Positions 1 through 11,871 of a stretch of DNA of 64,000 nucleotides are shown piece after piece. Both the position numbers and the translations under genes were made by a program. Under the pieces are notes generated by a model that ran no database searches, was not told the origin of the DNA, and saw only the letters and a list, made by a program, of their open reading frames with translations. Positions within the stretch are counted from its first letter, which is position 1. Each line of letters begins with the position of its first letter. Source of the stretch: Silurus meridionalis (lineage: Eukaryota > Chordata > Actinopteri > Siluriformes > Siluridae); contig NC_060887.1 of the NCBI RefSeq assembly GCF_014805685.1, forward strand, positions 9,258,963-9,322,962, given 5' to 3'.

Positions 1-497
1 TATGACTTCTAACCGCATTTGATAGCTTACAAAAATGTCCCACATTTTTGAAGAGATAAATATGTATTAAGTAAAGTATTAGCAATGAAGATACAGTATG
101 TCTTTCATTTGGATGGTTCCCATTTCCTGAACAAAGAATCAAAATATTTATGTGGACTTTCTGGGATGATATAATCAAATTTGAATATTTAATCTTATAC
201 TTATTTATTTCCCTTGAAGGGCATTCCATAGTTTATCATGTATTTTAATGCAGCAAAAAACATTAAATTTTACAAATTGTAAAACAGTAGCACTGGTCTT
301 TATACTGCTTTTCATATTAACAGTGACAATTGTAAGTAAATAAGTAACCTCTGTTTTAACAAACTCTGGCTGACACTTTATCAGTTCACTTTACTCACAT
401 CATCTATCAATTTAAGTCCATAGTTACAGCTGAACATTGATTGTTGCTGTTTTGGTAACTTGTCACTACTGATCACTAAGTCGGTTTAATGTCTTAC

Positions 498-711
498 CTA
501 CTTCAGCTGCTTTGATTACTCTCGGATCATCGTTGAAAATTCTATCGAGAGTTTTGAAACAGGCATCTATATTACGGATGTTATATTCACTAAGAACGTG
601 ACCCCAACACAGACGGACACTGTCATCTGGATCTATAAAGCAATGGTAACAACTAGATCCTAAGCAAATAGATGACGCTAGAAATAGTATCCTGAGTGCA
701 CATCCGGACAT
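498..711 (-). CDS. spaca6: SPACA6-like first coding exon (partial gene, continues off left edge)
   Basis: The exon starts at the ATG at 711-709 and encodes a hydrophobic N-terminal signal peptide of about 20 residues (ALRILFLASSICLG core). The mature start is Cys-rich, CYHCF followed by R-x-C about eight residues on and another Cys about 16 residues later. This CYxCF...RxC arrangement is the start of the four-helix region of SPACA6, a sperm membrane protein of the IZUMO-type superfamily needed for sperm-egg fusion together with IZUMO1 and TMEM81. Translation is open to a consensus splice donor (GTAAG on the minus strand, at 497-493), so the last complete codons read AAEV and the exon ends in phase 1. 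The remaining exons would lie at coordinates below 1. I recognised the family by memory of the cysteine pattern. Another IZUMO-superfamily member remains possible. Confidence 0.5.
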
Positions 712-1557
712 TTTGCTTAGAATGTTTAGATTTGAAATCTCTAGAATCGTTATTTTGCTTCATGCCAAAAAAAAGAAAAAAAAAACAACTGTTCAGAGTT
801 CAACAGTAATTTTTTTCTTTAAAGTCTTTATGATGTTTCATTCGCGTAAAATATCTTGTTTTTGAATTACCACAAATTGATTCTATGAATATATGAAATT
901 TATTCAGCCTTGATTTCATTTATGCTGTAACAAAACTATAGAGGCCAACATCAGATCATGTTCAGTAGTTCAGTGCTGTTGATCTGTAGATCTTACAATG
1001 CAGCTAGAAGAGGAAAGGTGAACACCATTGACTTTTCTCTTCTATGCATCCTTTCAATCTATTGTCTCCATGACCAAGATAGGGAGAGGAGACAGAGGGA
1101 GAACTAGTGAGTCACACAAAGACATGTCAGGGTTTGGGCTTGTAGTGATGTATGTGCATGCGTTTATGTGAGAGACTAGAATTTGATGAACATTTTAGCT
1201 TAACATTAAAAGGAAGTCTATGATATGCACCATAATCAAACTAATGAAACAGATGATAAATCTCATGACCACTGCAAATGACAACATGACAGTACACAGA
1301 GCAGTAAAGCACAAGTGTTTTTATTAAAATAGGTTTAATATATAGATAAGAAACATTGCTAGATAAAGTTAGAAAAAAAAACGGTCTGTGTGTGTGTGTG
1401 TGTTAGTGTTGGAGTAAGAGAGAGAGAGAGAGACATAGAGAGAGATGGGGAGCGAAAAATACTACTGATAGGCCCTAAGGCAGTTCCATTGCATCCTGTA
1501 TCCCCAACCCCCTACTCCTCCTTTTCCTTCTCCTCCCATACACACCCCCCCAATTCT
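712..1557. other. Intergenic, upstream of the spaca6-like exon
   Basis: AT-rich sequence with an A-rich tract at about 767-786 and a compound GT/GA simple repeat at about 1386-1436. No clear TATA box or coding exon was seen. The promoter of the minus-strand spaca6-like exon should lie just above 711. Confidence 0.4.
1386..1436. repeat. Compound (GT)n/(GA)n microsatellite
   Basis: An uninterrupted GT run is followed within 20 bases by a GA run. The reading frame across it is only a translated simple repeat. Confidence 0.8.
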
Positions 1558-1889
1558 TCACTCTCTACTTCCTCCATCCTCCATCCGTCGCCATAGAAAC
1601 CAGACAGGGTGCCTAATATATGAAGTTAATATGTTTCCAGTGGCATTGAGCAACTTGGGTGCTAATGCAGTCATCTGTCTCCTCTGAGACAAGGCAATCG
1701 ATAGTGTGCAGTAGCCGACAATGGATGACAAGCAGCTCACCAGTCCGTCGTCTCTCTCTCTAAGCCAGTTGGGCCCAAAAATGTCCTTTTTTTCCTCTCT
1801 CATTTTACTTATTTGCGATCCTTCTGCAGCAGTGACAGGCTGGACATTAATTCGCTGAAACATGACAATTATATTCATACCAACTTACA

Positions 1890-2056
1890 TCATAATTTCT
1901 CAATAAATGTGATAGTATCAGGTAAGAAAAAGGTCTTATCATAAATCAAATCCTCTAAGATTAAATAAAGATAGTTATCTACATGGTGTCCACAAATACA
2001 GAAATCGTTGAGAATACCAAGGAGTATCTGATTTGATGTTAATGCCATATTTTTTA
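1890..2056 (-). other. Candidate coding exon, unidentified, minus strand
   Basis: On the minus strand a strong polypyrimidine tract and CAG (at about 2057-2075) precede a 55-codon open frame. It reads as a helical, leucine-rich peptide (for example LTSNQILLGILNDF and YLYLILEDLIYDKTFF) and closes with TGA immediately before a GTAAGT donor-like site. A second short exon-like segment lies further along the same strand at about 1815-1857 after a TTTCAG acceptor. The peptide composition (amphipathic helices) would suit a HEAT/ARM-like protein, but I do not recognise it. The splice-like borders are the main support. It could be a chance frame. Confidence 0.3.
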
Positions 2057-2144
2057 CCTGGAAAGAAAAAAAGGAATATAAAATAAGTGTGCACAAATAA
2101 GTAAAGAACTCCCACTGGAATAGTTAAGTGTTCAATCTGAGCAG

Positions 2145-2375
2145 TAAAATTTTATTTTGTATAGTGCTTTTAATAATACACTTTGTCTCAAAGCAGCTTT
2201 ACAGAAATAATAGAGTAACGTCAAGTAAAAAGTTAACGTCATAAATGAATATGTTATTCGATAATGAGCGAGCCACTCCCTGAGATGGTCTGACGAAGAA
2301 ATATTGAGAGGAACCCAATTCATTAGAAAACCCATCCTCATCTGGGTGACATCAATTATCCATTTATACCTGTTA
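2145..2375 (-). repeat. Interspersed retro-repeat family R, copy 1
   Basis: This is a member of a family that occurs many times in the window. Its sense strand ends with the block 'AAAGCTGCTTTGAGACAATG', then a 'GCGCTATACAAATAAA'-type block and a TTGAA/TTGACT-rich tail, and the upstream part contains 'GATGAGGATGGGTTCC'-like sequence. The 3'-anchored structure and short tail repeats are typical of the 3' end of a non-LTR retrotransposon or its SINE. This copy is in reverse orientation. Confidence 0.7.
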
Positions 2376-3129
2376 CATTTATTTGAATAACTCCTGAACA
2401 TGAAGACAATTTTAAAGGTCACAACCCAGTGCTCTATTCTTACTAGACCATTTCATAGGTCACAACACAAAGCCAGCCTGCAGTGTGCGCTCCCTTGAGC
2501 CACCATGGCAGTCGAGCCCCCAGTATTAAATGCTCTGCAAATTGCGCTGCTTTCAGGAACCAATAATTAATGTTTGCAGTGTATTATTAACACAAGAGTC
2601 AATATAATGGAAGACAAGGCATTAGCTTAACAAATTGTTGTGCTCATCTGAACTCAAATATGAATTAACAAAAGCTTCTGAATGGTTCTTGGTTTGATAT
2701 AATTGATGACATTGCATGCCACCCCGTTCCTGACCACCTCACCTGTGACCTGTATTTATATCACAGGTTAAGGGTCTCAGGGATGGAGATGCATGCTGAA
2801 CGATGGCTGTGAATGTTTAAAATATCTGTGAGTTATTCCTCTTTATACATACTGCAAGGTTTCACATGGGAATTTAAATGCAAGCTTCTGATAATCCCTA
2901 ACTCCACACACAAGATGAAAGTGTGGCTTTGGATTAGGCTTGCACCAAACATTTTTGTGTCAGTTTTGATAAAACCGTGGCATGTCGATGAATATTTTTG
3001 CTGCAGTGAGGTTGTATGAGGATCTTCGTAAGCCATTTCAGCTCAGCTCTACCTGCTGTCATCTAAGAAAAACAGGTTGCTTTTTAAAAAACATTTAGCA
3101 CTAAATTTTATTATACATGTTTGTTGGAA

Positions 3130-3168
<39 letters not shown>

Positions 3169-3196
3169 TACAATACATACATACATACATACATAC
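3130..3196. repeat. (GACA)n followed by (TACA)n microsatellite
   Basis: About ten GACA units are followed directly by six TACA units, all on the plus strand. Confidence 0.9.
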
Positions 3197-4548
3197 ACAA
3201 ATACAAAGAGAACATCAGTTATATAATAAAAGTATTTTAAACAACTATTAAAAAGAACAGGAATGATGCACCTACACAAACAGTAAAAAAATAGACATAA
3301 TATTATTTTCTCTACCAGATAAGCACAGACCAATAAACAGTACCTGCAACATCCTTTTTAGGGTTTCCAAACCCAAAATGCACAGTAGTTTGCACTCAAC
3401 CCATTAAATATGCTATATAAATATTATATACTAGACTGCATTCAAAAATGTTTTATTGATGCAGACGTCTTAAATTTGCACTAGTGCTACATTCAGTCCA
3501 CTTTATATCCAGAGGAAAAAATAAAAGAGTTTGGCACCCCCTGTAGGTAGACAGTTATCACTGACATAAGACTGAGTAAAAAGGGTTCTGTCTACTATCT
3601 TTGTCTTCTCAAAATCTTATCTCTGGAAACCATTTTAAGTCATCGTCCCAGTGACAATACAACCGCTCTATTAGGGCGTACTTATATTAACGAAACACTG
3701 TGGAATATTCTGAAGCATCATTAAAATGCTGAATTACCTATCACACCGCAGCGGTTATTAGCTGTAACAAGACAACCAATGCATTATTTAAAAGATGAAA
3801 AAGTAGGCAATAGACAAAACAGTGCATTTAACAATTGCACACCTTGTTCAGTTCGCCCCATGTAAGAAACTTGAGTCAGACTCACGTCCTGCATGTTCAT
3901 ATGTGCACAGGTAAACATGCATGGAAATGGTGTGACCACAGTAAACAATCACATGCACATGCTTGGTTCCAATTATGCAAAATCAGTTACTGCTGAACAA
4001 CATGTTGTACATCCAGAATCCTATACAAAAACATCAGGCTTAGAGGTGAACAGGTATAAAAATATTACTATATTACTATTGTGGTGGCATCTCACAGACT
4101 TAAACAGTAACAGTGTTTCAGAGAAACAATGTATTCTCACAAGAGCATCCTGTCTGTGTCTCGTCGTTCTGTCGCTCTATCCGTGATGACAATAGTCAGC
4201 GGAAACAAAGGCAGTTCGAATGGAATACATATCAAGGACATTTAGCAAATAGAGATGGTCATACTGCATCAACTTAACCCCCCTTCTAATATCCTATAGC
4301 CTACAGTGCCAAAAATACTGCAGCCTGTTCAAACAAATGCTACGAACATACCTGTGAGTGCACACGGGTGTGCGCTTTTCTCCCTCTAATGAGTGTCATT
4401 TCCTGATTTTGTCTCTTCCCTCATCTCACCATTCTCACAGTCTTTCCTCTTTTCATCTATCTCCCTTTGCTCACATTTGCTCAGGCACCATGCCTCTGTT
4501 ACCCCCCTCTGCCCCCCCAACCCCTTTGCAGACTGCATGTTCACACGC

Positions 4549-4551
<3 letters not shown>

Positions 4552-4604
<53 letters not shown>
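4552..4604. repeat. (TG)n microsatellite
   Basis: An uninterrupted TG run of about 26 units. All reading frames through it are artefacts. Confidence 0.95.
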
Positions 4605-4605
<1 letters not shown>

Positions 4606-6309
4606 TAGTGAGGATAGGAAATGTGTGCGAGACAGAGGGAGCAGGGAGGGGGCAGATGAGGAGAGAGGCGAAGCGAAGAGACAGCAGGGAAGAGAGTGGA
4701 GGTAGGGGGAGGGTCAGGATCACAACCAAGCGTCGCACTGATGAGAGATGAAACAGAGGAAAATATCACCCCACATGTTTGCGTCTCTTAATCAATGTGT
4801 AGACGTGCCCATCAATTTGAGCTCTGGCCCTGTACAACAAAATGAGCAACACACTCATGCAGTGTTGCAAATTATACACATCCTTTGTTTGAGGTGATAC
4901 TGTGAGATACTGCATTTAGTTCAGTCATTCTGATTAAGCAAAGGCCTACAGCACTGTTGATGTTCCATGCAGTTTATTTGTAGGACAGACTGTTTAAGTG
5001 TATCGGTAAAAGAAACATTACAATTATTTAAAAAAGGAAGCTGCAGATTGCGAAATTTAAAAAGGCATATTTATATAGCTAATGTAACCAATACATGTTT
5101 CACTGTGGTACATAATACATTGTTAAAAAGTTAGGACAGGGGAGATGTGTTCTCATTGAAATATGATTTATGACGTTCAAAAAGCAGTCATTCATGATTC
5201 CTCAAGATGGGAAGAATGAAGAAAAGCACAAACCGTATTTAAACTGTTTGTGCTTTTTTTTTATTTTTACTCTTTTTAAGTATATTTCTGGCTCTTTTCT
5301 AGTTTTTCTGAATATGAATGATATAAGCAACTTTTATTCTCTACTCAACTTCATTGATGACTGACTATATGTACTTTTCAATCCACTATATTTTAATTGA
5401 AAATGAAAATACCAATTACATTTTGCACCTCTGCTGGAGATGTCAATAAGACTTAACACTTCCCTACACATATCTGCTGCCTGTGACTGACTTTTTAGCA
5501 CCGCTGGTCCTGTTTTCAGTCTAAAAAGTGCTAGAATAAATTACCAAAACCTTAAGAACCAGCTTTTATTAAAATTGTATAAAATATTGCCCCTTTCTGG
5601 GACTGAGAGAGGCATAAAATTACCGTGAGCCCTGGATGTTTGGTTTTTACTTTATCCATAATTATGTACTTTAATTGTATTTGTCCATTTAGTTCCTAAT
5701 GGTTCTTATACTTTGTGACATGATACTGTACGTTCAATATGAGTAAAAGACTAAAGTACTGTTAAAATCAGGCACTCTAAGACTTTAACCCGAGTCATTT
5801 TGTAATTGATGGCTTTTAACTTGTAATTATGACTTGTAATTTATATATATATATATCAGTCAAATCAGTGTTACATTGTTTTTGTCACACGGACCAAAGG
5901 TTGACATGGAAAAGACAACTAAACGTACAATATATAAAATACATAAGAAATATATACATAAATACATTTGAACACAAATACACTTTGAATACAACATATA
6001 ACCATCTGTGAATATTCCATTTACAAAACATTTGCTCTGTTTTCTAGGTTCTATTGTGCATAAAATATATAAGTAAATTAGTAAATAAATGAGATACGGT
6101 AATAAGGTCAATAAGGTCATTAAATCTGATGGCAGCAACATGTTTGAAAAAGTTCAGACCGGACCAACAAAAGGTTGTAAAAGTAAATATTAGTAAACAG
6201 AAATAGCTGGAGTAAATTTTCCAAGTAATTAGGTTAATTGGCAGCAGGTAAGTAAGATGACTGAGCATAAATAATGTATCTTAGAGAAGCAGGGTCTCTC
6301 TTGCTCTCA

Positions 6310-6466
6310 CAATGCATAATAATATCAAAAGTTTCAAATGCCTGTGATCTCCAGGCCTTTAGGCAGCACAGGATTAAAAACAGGAATGCTTCTGTAATGG
6401 AAATCACTTCAAGGGCTCGGAAACACATCCAGTAATCATTGTCTGTAAACACAGTCCAGAGTGTCA
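6310..6466 (-). other. Candidate coding exon, unidentified, minus strand
   Basis: On the minus strand a TTTACAG acceptor-like site is followed by an open frame with protein-like composition (CFRALEVISITEAFLFLILCC, then AFETFDIIMH) and a GTGAGA donor-like site near 6310. It shares strand and helical character with the candidate exon at about 2.0 kb and could belong to the same unrecognised gene. Codon bias cannot be judged on so short a segment. Low confidence. Confidence 0.25.
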
Positions 6467-6539
6467 TCAACAAATGCATGTTGATGTTATATTATGCAAA
6501 GAAAAGTAGACTGAGAAACATTTTTGGGCAAAGCTCATT

Positions 6540-7155
6540 TAAAATGGACTGAGGAAAAGTATCAGCACCCATTTCAAAACCTGTATATCTGATCGTATGG
6601 GGTGCATTTGTGCCAATGAAAAGGACAGCTTTCACATCTGGAAAGGTATCATCAATGCTGAAAGGTATATAGAGGTTTTAAAGCAACATATGTTTCGATA
6701 CCCTTTAGGGAAGGCCTTGCATATTTCACCAAGACAATGCTTAATCACATACTGCATCTATTAATCAGCATTGCTTCATAGTAGAAAAGTCCAGGTGCTG
6801 AACTGGCCTGTCTGCAGTCTAGTCCTTTCACCAATTGGAAACATTTGAAACATCATGAAACAAAGAAGAGCCAGGATTGTTGATCAGCTAGAATCCTGTA
6901 TCAGACTCAATTGGGATAACATTCCTCACACAAAACTCCAGCAACTGCTATCCTCAGTTGCCAGATGTGTATAGATTGTGCTACACAATAGTGTACATGG
7001 CCCTATCTGAACATTATTGCAGTCATCAAATTCTTTTCTCATTTTTGTAGTTTAATGTTTTCTTTGTTCTATTGAATAAAATAAGGGCTTATGATATTTG
7101 CAAATCATTGCATTCAGATTGTATTTTTTTTGGAATTGGTGTTGCACATGAAACC
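6540..7155 (+). mobile_element. DNA transposon remnant (DDE type), 3' portion
   Basis: The segment is littered with stops but retains an HQDNA-x-x-HTA-like peptide around 6730-6770, the motif carrying a catalytic aspartate in IS630/Tc1-type transposases. The end near 7080-7155 matches in style the widespread fish element ending in a 'GGAATTGG.GTTG' terminus. The 5' half and left terminal repeat were not found. Family assignment beyond a cut-and-paste element is uncertain. Confidence 0.5.
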
Positions 7156-8194
7156 ATCACATTCAAACCACCGTCTCTATTGCAACTGAATACCGTGTTA
7201 TAAATACAGACATTTCCACCAGAATGTTCTTCTAACCCTTTATCAACACTTCTATTGCCTGGTACTGGGTCATGACCAGGTGGTTGAGAATCTCTAATCT
7301 AGATTACACTTTATAACATTTAGAAAATATTTGTGAAAGTGATAGAGGGTCTATGTTTCATAAAGCTGAACAACTGAACTGTTTTTAAATAAATGTGCTA
7401 TGAAATAATTTACATAGTCACCACTAAGGAAATAGCAGTTATTAGTTTGTATAACATGGAATTAGACCCTAGTACCTACAAAACAAATTTGTCAAAACAC
7501 ACCACCTGACACAAAAACATCACCACCTCTTACTTCACCACCATCTTCTCATCCGTCAAGACCTTATCTAGTGTGTGCTATGCATCATTTCTTCAATTTT
7601 CATGTTTGCTTTCTTAAATGAATGCATCTGTCACAGAACTCCTGCCTGTTTTGTGTTATTTGCCATGTTATTACACATTCACCAGCGTTTATAAAGATCA
7701 TAGTTTTATACAGTATTTAAACTTTTTTCTTGCAATGTATGTTTTCTGTTAGATTACTGCATAAATAGTGTTTAATTGTTTTCATATCTGGTCTCTGTCT
7801 GTGATTTTCTGGTATATTGAACAGTGGCATTGTGGGATTGTAATAGGTGTTTAAGTGCTGCCACAGGGAAAGCTAGAAGGCTGTACAGTTATCTCCAGGC
7901 TATTTACAGTGTGAAACCATACAACCAACTACCTCAATCTGTGGCACACACAACTCTTCTCCATGATGATATGGGCAGGGAGCTCATCACACGTTCTTCT
8001 GAATGTTTGTCCATCTGCTTCAGTGTTATTTTTCATAGTTTAGACAAAAATTCCCCTTATATTTATATTCATTACATGTTATAGCCAATATAACAAACAT
8101 CAAGAATAGCAGTGAAATGGCTGACATTACTATTGTATTGCCCTCCTGTGGACCAACAAGGAAATGCAGCATGGCTTCCCTCTTTTTTCTTGTG

Positions 8195-8225
<31 letters not shown>

Positions 8226-8390
8226 AGCAAGTGCAAACATTGTACAACAGATTTGATATCTCCTTTATGCATCATGTATTGCTTTATGCCATCAAAACAC
8301 TATTAAGTTAATATTAAATACACATCAATGCCAGACACATCACTGATAATCATCATTATTAGTTTTTCGTAGGTCTGACTAGTCATTAAG
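7156..8390. other. Intergenic, no gene seen
   Basis: AT-rich sequence with a (CA)n run at about 8195-8222. The frames at 7.8-8.3 kb are short and not family-like. Confidence 0.4.
8195..8222. repeat. (CA)n microsatellite
   Basis: Fourteen or so CA units. Confidence 0.9.
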
Positions 8391-8396
8391 TTTTCA

Positions 8397-10880
8397 GTGC
8401 CTCCAAATTTTGCTCTCCAATTTCCTTGGCTTCCTACTATAGTGGCTTATTGTGTTTCTCTGGCCAATAGGGTGTCTTGGACACACAAGTTTACACAATT
8501 CCTCTGCTTGTTAATGGGAATAGCCATTAGCAACAAGGGTATCTATTGTCATCTTCAGTTTTTGACCATACTTATGAAGGCAAGAAAAGTACTTCTGAAG
8601 CAGGTCTTAACTGATCTTAATCAAGGGGAAATAAATGCAGCTAAATATGCCATGGAGTTCTTGCTCACAATGCTGGCTTGCAGTGATGATTAAATGTCTC
8701 TTGACTCCTTGATTGCTTTAGCCATTTCTCTGTATCATCTCAACAGCAACTCTCAAGTGCCTGACAGGGTGGAGAGGCCTGGGGCTGAGACCAAACTCTT
8801 AACGCCTATGCAGCTGGATCAGAATGCTTAACTGAGCATGAGAAATAAAAAAGGGATATACTGTGGGCTTCTTTGGTCAATCATTTTGTTGTATAGCACC
8901 AAACTTGTGAGAACTACCCTGGTACAACTGACAGAAACCACTATGCACTCCCTATAGAAACTCCAGCTCAGTGTCTGTCCTTAGAATCTTTTACCCTGAA
9001 TGTGTAGGGTAAAGGACTGAGACCAAATCTTTGCTCTTTTAACACTGATCGAACTAGCTGGAAATTGGACAATGATACAATCATTAAACATACTCACACA
9101 GTCACTGCATCGTCTCCTATATTTGTGCTATTAATGAAGGACCCATGAGTAATACATTATGGTATAACAAGGACCCTCAATTATCATGGTGCTTTAACCA
9201 CTGTAGAGAATCCTGACACCTAATGCCCCTTAGACATTCCCCTCAGACTATTTAAGAGGTCTTCAGCAAATCTACAGTTGTTGGTCTTTTCTGTCTCAAT
9301 AATTGAGGGCTCAAACAGATCATCCCTTTCTCACTGGTCCCCTCAGACCTGGAACAACATTGTTCAGCTGAAATATTCTTTTAACGTGATAAGTGCAATG
9401 TTTACAACCTTAAAATGTGTCCACAATCTCCTTTCTTCATTATTGGTCCTGAGGAGGTGAGAGGACCAGGAAATAGTGCCAGTTTTAAAGATTGCTATGT
9501 TTTGTGAAGTTCTATGGTTTCAGGGGCTTTAGTCCTACTATTCCCCTCACGTCCTTATTAGGGCTAAAACAATTCCTCCAGTAACTTGGGGTATTCGAAT
9601 ACTAAAATTCATCGAGGCAGATTATTAGCTCTAAACTTGTTTAGTACAACTAACTATACACAGAGGTTTAAAAGGTTCAAAAACCAAAGCTTCATTAGGT
9701 AGTTTAAAAAAGATTTAAACAGTCAAAATAACCTATGACATAGGAAAAAGTGCTTGGCTGTGAAGTTTGCCCTGGAGGGGTGAAGTCACTGTCACAATTT
9801 CACAATCTTCAGTGACCACATATACCTTTAGTGACTGAAAACTACCAAACAACTCTTGTGAAGCCTAGTGGACTGTGCCTAGTTTGACACACTCTTGTAC
9901 AGACATTGTTCTACTAAGGACATCAAGGCTGACTCTCTGTAGTGCATCCATCCCACTATAAACAAGGAACAGTGACTAAAACACAAACAGCCTTCATTTT
10001 CTTTGTAAGAGTGATAAACTGTTCCCTCACATGCTGACCTAATTAAATGTTTGTGCCACCCACATCTGAGACATTAGCTGTCACATGGGCACACATGAAC
10101 CCAGCCACAGGCCATCTTAACACATAGAGGATATATAACCTGTTAAAAGTTGAGTACTGGTGACCGAAATTAATGACTGTCATGCACTGCTTGTGCCCAG
10201 GCAAATATTCCATACACCCACCCAGCAAGTAAACTCATGCCTCTACCTCAGCAATCTTGAACCAACATTGCCATAGATTTCATCACTGACCAACCTGAGT
10301 CTAAAGGCAACAATGTAGTCATGGTAATCACAGTCAGATTTCCAAAATCTTTATTCCTTTTCCTCACTGCCCAACCCACCCACCACCTTCGCAACTGCTT
10401 TACACGTTTCATTACATTGGAATTCCTGTACAGAGAGATTAAGGCACACAGTGTCTTACCTAGCTTTATAGAGAAGATGGAAACCTCACAGTTTCAAACT
10501 TGTGTGCTTCTACGGTTGTCTATTAAGGACAATAGAAACACTCAAGTGTGAAATAAGCTTGATTGCAAGGTGCCATTTGCCTATTCAAGATCTTCCGCCA
10601 CACCCATGACATGACATCCAAGCTGGATCTGCCCTGCCAAAGTCAACAAGCACACTCATTTGACTTATCACGTCTCAAGCCCATTACATCTGGATCACTA
10701 CACTGTTCAAATTAGGAAAACCTGCTCTAGATCAAGAAGATCCTAAACTCAGGCCACAGTGGAAAGTTGTAGTATCTAATTAAATGGAAGGGATATGTTC
10801 TCGAGGAACAATGTTGGATTCTGGCACCTACTGTATTGTTCTCAATCCCCTAATGTGCCACAAATTCAATGCCAAGTATC
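8397..10880 (+). mobile_element. Degraded Ty3/gypsy retrotransposon (gag to integrase/chromodomain)
   Basis: Successive plus-strand remnants occur in the order expected of a chromodomain gypsy element. A gag-like segment at about 8580-8880 contains a 'QGEINAAKYAMEF' spacing and ends in a zinc-knuckle-like 'KKGIYCG'. The tether between reverse transcriptase and RNase H lies at about 9230-9400 (HWSPQ...LKYSF-like). An integrase core start is at about 10260-10350 (DFITDQPESKGNN then RFPKS). The post-integrase linker and chromodomain-like residues lie at about 10640-10850. Frameshifts and stops break every domain, and no LTR pair was seen. The right side abuts the Tc1-like element beginning near 10.9 kb. 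This is an old, dead copy. Confidence 0.65.
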
Positions 10881-11151
10881 CAAAACAACAAGAATCCATT
10901 TTTCGTTAAATGAACCACAGCCACAGACAAATTTTCTTGGTTCTTCTCACCAGGGCGTCGCACATGCTAGGAACCATCTGAGCCATCCCATCTGACCACA
11001 GGACATGGTTCCAGTAATTCATGCTCTTATACAGGTTTTCTTAAGCAAACTTTTTGCTGGGTTTCTTGTGAGCCGGCTTCAAAAGAGGCTTTCTTCTGGA
11101 ATGATGGCTATGCAAACCGACTTGTTGCAGTGTGTGTCATATGGTCTAAGC

Positions 11152-11457
11152 CAGGGGTAAAAAACTTTTTTGAAACTGAGAGCTACTTTTTGGGTACCGA
11201 TTAATGTGAAGAGCTACCAGTTTGATACACAGTTTTCAGTTTGATCTGAAATACCAAATTTGCTCAATTTATTTTATAATGTTATTATTAATAATTAATG
11301 ATATTCATCTATGTGAAGACACTGATCATGTTAATGATTTCTCATAATAATTATCAACAATGAATAGCAACAGCTATTTTAAGAAAAGGCCCGTGGGCTA
11401 CTCATGTGGTCCTTGAGGGCTACCTGGTGCCCGCAGGCACCACGTTGTTGACCCCTG
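11152..11457. mobile_element. hAT-type MITE with perfect 8-bp target-site duplication
   Basis: The 306-bp insert begins CAGGGGTAAAAAAC and ends with the inverted form GTTGTTGACCCCTG, so 12 of the 14 terminal bases pair. It is flanked on both sides by GTCTAAGC (11144-11151 and 11458-11465), an exact 8-bp target-site duplication as expected for hAT elements. Removing the insert and one repeat restores continuity of the surrounding Tc1-like sequence. There is no coding capacity. Confidence 0.9.
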
Positions 11458-11748
11458 GTCTAAGCACTGACAAGCAGACCTTTCACTTCTGTAATCTCTA
11501 AAGCAATGTTGGCAGCACTCATGCGTCTTTTTTTAAGTCATTGTCTGCACCTGACACAAAACATGAGGATTCAACTTCTTTGATGGACCCTTGCGAGGTC
11601 TGTTCCAAGTGAAACCCATCGTGGAAAACCTCTGTATGATCTGGCCACTGTACTGTAACTCACTTTCAGGGTGTTACCGATCTTTTTATAGCTTAGGCCA
11701 TATTTATGAAGAGCAGCAATTCTAATTCTCAAATTCTCAGACAGTTCT

Positions 11749-11871
11749 TAGTTCTTATAAAGAACATATTCACTTTTAATCACCACATTATCTGTGTAAA
11801 GCTGCTTTGAGACAATGTTCATTGTTAAAAGCGCTATACAAATAAAAATGAATTGAATTGAAATTGAATTC
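11749..11871 (+). repeat. Family R 3' fragment nested in the Tc1-like element
   Basis: It contains the diagnostic 'AAAGCTGCTTTGAGACAATG' block followed by 'GCGCTATACAAATAAA' and an AATTG-rich tail. Comparison with the Tc1 copy at 20.4 kb shows that this segment interrupts the transposon, with a short TTCTT repeat on either side that may be the target-site duplication. Confidence 0.75.

Larger units (their letters stand above)
2376..6265. other. Intergenic stretch with microsatellites
   Basis: No supportable gene. It holds the GACA/TACA and TG microsatellites listed separately, and a purine/pyrimidine-rich segment at 4370-4740 around the TG repeat. A GC-richer block at about 2470-2560 stands out from its AT-rich surroundings and could be a conserved non-coding element, but I cannot test that. 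Confidence 0.4.

Noticed and set aside
3130..3196. Regular short repeats that might suggest a CRISPR-like array
   Set aside because: They are simple tetranucleotide microsatellites without spacers, in a vertebrate-type genome.
4358..4751. Several overlapping frames with Cys-Val or Thr-His runs
   Set aside because: They are translations of the TG microsatellite and its flanks.
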